Program-made: the position numbers and the translations under genes
Source of the DNA: Sulfuricurvum sp.
Lineage (GTDB): Bacteria > Campylobacterota > Campylobacteria > Campylobacterales > Sulfurimonadaceae
Assembly: GCA_024635855.1 (NCBI GenBank)
Contig: JAGXHZ010000044.1
Span: 1-9,886, forward strand
Direction: 5' to 3'
DNA: 9,886 nt
Notes under the pieces: generated by a model
What the model saw: the letters and a program-made list of their open reading frames with translations, nothing else
What the model was told of the DNA's origin: nothing
The model's database searches: none
In this document: positions 5,538 through 9,886 of the stretch, piece by piece
Position numbering within the stretch: the first letter of the stretch is position 1
How the letters are laid out: the number at the start of each line of letters is the position of its first letter

Positions 5538-7458
5538 TTGCCGATTGAAGGGTTTTGAAAAAAAGCTTTTGTCGGCTTCGGAGATAATTTTTTGCCTCTT
5601 CCATCTCATGACCGCCCAAGAGTATCGGATATATCTTTTTGCCCCACTCTTTTTCACACAACTGTACGATGGTAAGTGTGTCTGTCATGCACTGAGGGGT
5701 AATGAGGAGATAGATCAAATCAACCCCTTCAAATTTGCTCACCACTTCCAGTGTTTTTTCGTATCGGTTTGCCATCGCATCCCCGATAATGTCCACTGGA
5801 TTATTCTTGGACCAATTAGACGGAAGAACCTCATTGAGAGATTGCAACTCCTCCTCGCTGAGGGTATAAAGCGTTTTGCCCTGATCGATGATATAGTCGG
5901 TCAAAATCGTAGCAGGACCGCCGGCATTGGTAACGATGAGAATATTATTGACTTCATTGGAAGGGTTAAATAGGAGTGCTTCGATATTTTCCTCGATCTT
6001 TGCCCCTACCGATTCGATAAGCCCTTTGAACATCGCATAGTTTCCGCTGAGATTACCCGTATGAGAAAATGCCGCTTTCTTGCTCTGAGCCGATTTTCCT
6101 GTTTTAAAGATATAGATTTTCTTTTGACTTTCCCGAATCGCTCTTAAAAACTCTTTGCCGTTTTGTATCCCTTCTGCATAGATCGAGATAGTTTTGCACG
6201 TCTCCTCGCGATTGAGCATATCGATCATCTCCGCAAAATCCAAATCTACCATATTACCGCACGATACCAAATGCGAAAATCCAACTCCCGCATCATACGC
6301 TTTGTCCATAAGGGCGGACAGTACAGCACCTGATTGGGATAAAAGTGCCAAGTTTCCATTTTTTAACCCCTCAATCCCAAACGTTAGATTAAGGTTTTTG
6401 GCACCATGGAGATACCCCAAACAGTTGGGACCGATTACATTAAAATTGTGCTCTTTACTCAACGTTGCAATGAGCCGTTCAGACTCATTATCCCCCGTTT
6501 CTTTAAACCCTGCGGAGATGATGATGAGATTTCTAAGATTTCTGGGAATTAACTCTTTAATAGACTCTATAACAGTATTTGAGGGGATCATAATAACCGC
6601 CGTATCAATATCCCCCTCTATGTGCGCAATGCTTGTATAGAGTTTTTTACCGAAAAGCTCACCCCCCTTGGCATTCACAAAAAACAGTTCACCGCCATAA
6701 CTCAGAGAATTTTTGGCGATAGAATAACCGACTTTGCTTGGATCTGAAGAGGCACCAATAAGAACAACCCTTTGGTTACTAAAAAACGGAGGTCTATTCT
6801 CTCGTAACGTTCCTAGTTTTTCAGATTTCGGTTCCCCTTTTTTGATACGTGCATCGGCAATTTTAAGCCCTTCTTTGGTCAGTATCACCGGATTAAAATC
6901 GAGTTCTATGATGTCAGAATTAGCCTTGGCAAAGTTTTGGACACGCCGGATAAATTCCACAGCGGTATCAATACTAAAATCAAAACTCCGGAAACCTTCA
7001 AAGACTTTGGATATTTTGGTCAGTCCAATAGCACGTTGTATCTCTGCATCATCCGCATAGATGTCAATATAACAAACATCTTTATAGAGTTCTAAAAATA
7101 CACCACCCATTCCAAATACAATGGTTTTACCAAATATTTCATCGTCCACAAGCCCCACATACAATTCGATACCGCTAACCATCTGTGTTACGATAAATCG
7201 GTCAGTCGCGTCGAGAAGTACCTCTTTCGCACGTATATTGGCAATAATCTCATCTTTTGCACGTTCCAATGCCTGCATCGAGTTAATATTGAGCTTGACC
7301 GCACAAAAGTTGCTTTTATGCACTACTTTTTCGGACTCTATTTTGAGGGCAACGGGGAAAAAATCAATCGAAGGAGTTTCAGCAAGTCCAAAAGAGCAAT
7401 AAGGGGTAATTAAAAAGCCATAATTCTTTAATGTATCGTATATTTGTGATTCAGTCAT
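5524..7458 (-). CDS. ADP-forming acyl/acetyl-CoA synthetase, beta-alpha fusion
   Basis: A member of the NDP-forming acyl-CoA synthetase (ACD) family. The reaction is acyl-CoA + ADP + Pi to acid + ATP + CoA, reversible, through a phosphohistidine. Of the 644 residues, 1-205 form an ATP-grasp (beta-type) domain: VALKI then VVHKS with His47, where the beta-subunit phospho-transfer His lies, a GMGGVFLEL loop (116-124), and ELDFNP (185-190) plus ADARI. A CoA-binding Rossmann domain starts at 230 (VVLIGASSDPSKVGYS). A succinyl-CoA-ligase-like domain follows, with GPNCLGY (343-349), LLSQSGAV (372-379), SCGN (399-402) and SHTG with His466, the expected phosphohistidine. A linker domain with NAGGPATILTD (511-521) and NPVDIIGD (553-560) closes it. 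No GNAT acetyltransferase domain is attached, so it is not a Pat-type enzyme. The beta-before-alpha order is the reverse of Pat and protist enzymes. Substrate (acetate or another acid) cannot be told. It starts 13 bases after mutS7. Confidence 0.88.
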   Translation of the reverse strand: MTESQIYDTLKNYGFLITPYCSFGLAETPSIDFFPVALKIESEKVVHKSNFCAVKLNINSMQALERAKDEIIANIRAKEVLLDATDRFIVTQMVSGIELYVGLVDDEIFGKTIVFGMGGVFLELYKDVCYIDIYADDAEIQRAIGLTKISKVFEGFRSFDFSIDTAVEFIRRVQNFAKANSDIIELDFNPVILTKEGLKIADARIKKGEPKSEKLGTLRENRPPFFSNQRVVLIGASSDPSKVGYSIAKNSLSYGGELFFVNAKGGELFGKKLYTSIAHIEGDIDTAVIMIPSNTVIESIKELIPRNLRNLIIISAGFKETGDNESERLIATLSKEHNFNVIGPNCLGYLHGAKNLNLTFGIEGLKNGNLALLSQSGAVLSALMDKAYDAGVGFSHLVSCGNMVDLDFAEMIDMLNREETCKTISIYAEGIQNGKEFLRAIRESQKKIYIFKTGKSAQSKKAAFSHTGNLSGNYAMFKGLIESVGAKIEENIEALLFNPSNEVNNILIVTNAGGPATILTDYIIDQGKTLYTLSEEELQSLNEVLPSNWSKNNPVDIIGDAMANRYEKTLEVVSKFEGVDLIYLLITPQCMTDTLTIVQLCEKEWGKKIYPILLGGHEMEEAKNYLRSRQKLFFKTLQSATSFL

Positions 7459-7467
7459 TGGAGGTAT

Positions 7468-7473
7468 CCCTTT
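7468..7473 (-). promoter_or_regulatory. Shine-Dalgarno of the CoA-ligase gene overlapping the mutS7 stop
   Basis: On the minus strand AAAGGG lies 9 bases before the ATG at 7458, and its first two A's belong to the TAA stop of mutS7 (7474-7472). This supports the chosen start and suggests that both genes share one mRNA and are translationally linked. Confidence 0.7.
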
Positions 7474-9886
7474 AGGTTTGTGAATAACTAAGCCGTAATC
7501 CCTCTTCGCTCATCACAAAGCCGTGAATGGCGATTTTTCCTTCGTGTACTAGACGGTGATGATTCGCACACAAAGGGATTAAGTTATAGCGATGATTCAT
7601 CCCGAAATGTCCGATTGAACCGCCCTCATCCGCATTCGCCTGTGGGATAATATGATGCACTTCATCGACCGCTTCATTACACAGTGCACATTTTGTCAAA
7701 TACAGTTTGCTGTTATAACGGCTCTTTTTGTTTCGTTTTAGCAACGAAGCATCGTGACCATTATCCCTAATACGTCCACGGATTTCGTACGCTTTTTGGA
7801 TAAACGTTTCATCCATGTGGAGTGATTTTGCAAATTCTAATCCATAGAGGGTACTGCCACTTCCACTTTTTAGTTTACGATCATAGACCAGTTTGTCACT
7901 TGCTTCATCATAATAGACACCCAAATGAAGCAACACGATCCCTTTTGCTTTTTCGATCTCGTCTAACGATGAGAGCTGATGTAAATGCGTTGCAAAGATG
8001 AACAGACTTCCCAGTTCTTTGAGCCTTAAAATAGCACTGGCAACAATGGCCAGCGCTGATTGAGTCTCCGTACCGTGACTGATTTCATCCCCTAAAATAA
8101 GAGTGTTTTCCGTCGCTCGGTTAAAAATATTCCGTAATTCGAGCATCTCCACCGCAAAAGTCGAGAGCCCTTTGTAAAGATTGTCTTTGGAGACGATACG
8201 GGTCAGTAACTTATCGACGGGAGAAAATCGCATCATCGCACATGGGACAAAAAATCCCGCCTGTGCCATCACCACTGCCAAGCCGATACTTTTCATCAAT
8301 GAGGACTTCCCGCTGGAGTTAATCCCATAGAGAAGCACCCCTTTGACATCTTCCCCATTTGAGGTTTCAATCGTCGTATGCTCTTCAAAACTTCGCTGTT
8401 GGATAGAGCCTAAAAAAAGATCATTGGGGATGAAAATTCCGTTCTCTTCTCGCGATTCGATGAGTGGATGGCGCAATCCTACTGTTTCAATAAATGCTTT
8501 AGGAACATCATAAACGATTTGGGGACGAACATACCGAAACTGCATAGCACACTTAGCACCGCTAAGCGACACATCCACCACCGCCAAAAACGAGATAAGA
8601 TGCTCGATGGCGTGCGAAAATCTCTTTTCAAACCCCTCTAAATGCTCTTGATAGCGTTCGCGTACTTGGGCGAGCATTCTCGATTTTGCCCCCGCATTTT
8701 CGATGGAGAGTTCATCCAGCAACGCAGAGGAAAGCTTGACGGTTGTTTTGAGTTTTCGTATCTGAAAATCGCGGAAAAAATGGTGCTTCCCCTCTAACGT
8801 AAAAAAGCTGTTATGAAGACTTTCTTCGATACTCACATAGCGATTACGGGTCATCAGCAAATGATACCCCTCACTCTCCAGCCATCCGATAGAGGCGTAT
8901 CCGCTGCCGTTGTCGAAAAACGTATCGATGTGTTCGATGATGCTTTGCAGCTTAAGCTCATTAGTGTTTTGAAGTCGTTCAAGTACATCGATTGCAGGGT
9001 CAATACCCTCGTTAAAAAGATTAACATCCACCTGATCACGCCGAAATTTGGCACACGATTCGATGACAAAAATTCGTCGTAACTCCGAAGCACATAACGT
9101 ACACTCTTGCGCACTGGCTTTATCATAGCTGATTCCAAGCATATCTGCATCCGCAAACAACCTCTCAGCCGCGCAAAGTGAAGCGTGAAAATACGCCAGT
9201 TCATAGGGATGAAGCTTCCCAAGTTTCAGACGACGCAAGATTCGCTCCAAATCATAGACCTCTTTGAGCTTGCTCTCCAGTGGGGAAATATGATCGGTCA
9301 TCTTTTCGATCAAATCATATCGTTCTTCGAGAAGTTTAGCCTCACAAATGGGATTTAAAAGTCGCTCACGTAACAACCGTTTTCCCATTGCCGTAGAGGT
9401 TTTATCGATGAGTTTCAGCACCGTCATCTCATCATGATCGCGTGAAATAATCCCTAACTGCTCGCACGCGTTGTTGCCCAAATACATATAACGGTTGGTT
9501 CCCAAAAACGTCGGACGATTCATTTTTTCGATGATAGCGGGATCATGGTCGATGATCGTGTGAATCAATACCGCCAGCGATTCCGACGTATACGCATACC
9601 GCTCCATATCGAGGTATTCAATGGGGCTTAATAGAGAACGGATTTGATAGATTCGCCCAAACAATTCGTTTTGGTAATCAATACGAAGCCGTTTTTCATT
9701 TTTAATACTGCGATGATGGCTTTTGAGTTCCAAATAACGATTCACTTCCTCTTCATCGATCTGCGAATCACAAAACGTTACTACGACTTCCGAGGTTTGA
9801 TAACTTTGCAGGAGAGTAAACACTTCATCCAGCGCATACGTTTTATCCTCACGGGATCCGTGTATCTCATTGATCAGTGTTTTTCC
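7472..9886 (-). CDS. MutS7-type DNA mismatch/structure recognition ATPase with HNH nuclease (5' end outside window)
   Basis: A MutS-family protein, 804 residues visible. The frame stays open to the right edge, so the GTG at 9823 is internal and the N-terminal mismatch-binding domain lies partly outside. Counting from the edge, the core/lever domains run from about 138 ([10 protein letters not shown], then [21 protein letters not shown]) to about 460. The ABC ATPase holds Walker [10 protein letters not shown] (521-529, Lys527), STFAVEM (575-581), Walker B LILGDE with Asp600 and Glu601, and the H-loop FATHLHQL with His634. A helix-turn-helix dimer contact ([12 protein letters not shown]) follows. 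The C terminus is an HNH nuclease. This domain order fits the MutS7 subfamily known from Epsilonproteobacteria, some giant viruses and octocoral mitochondria. By analogy it could recognise mismatches or branched DNA and cut by itself without MutL; this has to be treated as inference. It is not the ordinary MutS1 nor the Smr-bearing MutS2. Confidence 0.92.
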   Translation of the reverse strand, partial: GKTLINEIHGSREDKTYALDEVFTLLQSYQTSEVVVTFCDSQIDEEEVNRYLELKSHHRSIKNEKRLRIDYQNELFGRIYQIRSLLSPIEYLDMERYAYTSESLAVLIHTIIDHDPAIIEKMNRPTFLGTNRYMYLGNNACEQLGIISRDHDEMTVLKLIDKTSTAMGKRLLRERLLNPICEAKLLEERYDLIEKMTDHISPLESKLKEVYDLERILRRLKLGKLHPYELAYFHASLCAAERLFADADMLGISYDKASAQECTLCASELRRIFVIESCAKFRRDQVDVNLFNEGIDPAIDVLERLQNTNELKLQSIIEHIDTFFDNGSGYASIGWLESEGYHLLMTRNRYVSIEESLHNSFFTLEGKHHFFRDFQIRKLKTTVKLSSALLDELSIENAGAKSRMLAQVRERYQEHLEGFEKRFSHAIEHLISFLAVVDVSLSGAKCAMQFRYVRPQIVYDVPKAFIETVGLRHPLIESREENGIFIPNDLFLGSIQQRSFEEHTTIETSNGEDVKGVLLYGINSSGKSSLMKSIGLAVVMAQAGFFVPCAMMRFSPVDKLLTRIVSKDNLYKGLSTFAVEMLELRNIFNRATENTLILGDEISHGTETQSALAIVASAILRLKELGSLFIFATHLHQLSSLDEIEKAKGIVLLHLGVYYDEASDKLVYDRKLKSGSGSTLYGLEFAKSLHMDETFIQKAYEIRGRIRDNGHDASLLKRNKKSRYNSKLYLTKCALCNEAVDEVHHIIPQANADEGGSIGHFGMNHRYNLIPLCANHHRLVHEGKIAIHGFVMSEEGLRLSYSQT
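7544..7693 (-). other. HNH endonuclease domain of the MutS7 protein
   Basis: Residues about 732-781 counted from the window edge. Cys733 and Cys736 (CALC) pair with Cys773 and His776 (CANH) as a probable zinc site. His744-His745 (VHHIIPQ) supply the catalytic histidine, Asn768 (YNLIPLC) the central Asn, and HH at 776-777 the last histidine position. All canonical HNH residues are present, so the nuclease is predicted active. A lysine/arginine-rich linker (KRNKKSR) joins it to the ATPase. Confidence 0.9.

Noticed and set aside
6194..6640. Plus-strand open frame of 148 codons inside the CoA-ligase gene
   Set aside because: It lies opposite the CoA-binding and ligase motifs of a conserved enzyme and has no family resemblance of its own.
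5524..7458. Pat-type protein lysine acetyltransferase
   Set aside because: The family core is present but there is no C-terminal GNAT domain, and the protein ends normally after the ligase linker domain.
9821..9823. GTG as the start codon of the mutS gene
   Set aside because: The same frame is open for 21 more codons to the window edge ([14 protein letters not shown]...), and the MutS7 N-terminal domain would otherwise be cut. The real start lies outside.

Overview
The window most resembles a chromosome segment of a free-living Campylobacterota (Epsilonproteobacteria), perhaps a Sulfuricurvum/Sulfurimonas-type sulfur oxidiser. This is inferred from three things: an AT-leaning sequence with many A runs, near-absent intergenic DNA, and a MutS of the MutS7 type fused to an HNH nuclease, a subfamily known from these bacteria. 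There are no rRNA or tRNA genes, insertion sequences, CRISPR arrays or phage genes. Every gap between genes is under 65 bases.

Layout. Bases 1-4016 (+ strand) are one tightly packed unit. It starts with the end of the N-terminal half of an RND efflux permease (cut by the left edge). The C-terminal half follows as a separate gene whose ATG overlaps the previous stop codon. A FapA/DUF342-family protein then starts with GTG five bases later. After a 62-base gap comes selO (4079-5515, +), a complete protein AMPylator with all catalytic residues and both redox-switch cysteines. Eight bases further the orientation flips. On the minus strand lies a two-gene unit read right to left: mutS7 (9886 to 7472, cut by the right edge) and then a fused ADP-forming acyl/acetyl-CoA synthetase (7458-5524), whose Shine-Dalgarno sequence overlaps the mutS7 stop codon.

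How the genes work together. The two RND genes should together make one 12-helix pump subunit, each contributing one of the two homologous halves. The membrane-fusion and outer-membrane partners are presumably upstream, outside the window. FapA may be co-translated with the pump, but no functional link is visible. SelO links redox state to protein AMPylation. The ACD-type enzyme interconverts acyl-CoA plus ADP with free acid plus ATP. MutS7 is a DNA-mismatch or structure recognition ATPase carrying its own nuclease.

Most worth a second look: the split RND permease at the TM6/TM7 junction, the beta-alpha domain order of the CoA ligase, the MutS7-HNH fusion related to the octocoral mitochondrial mutS, and the pairing of mutS7 with a metabolic ligase. 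I do not see a wholly new system.
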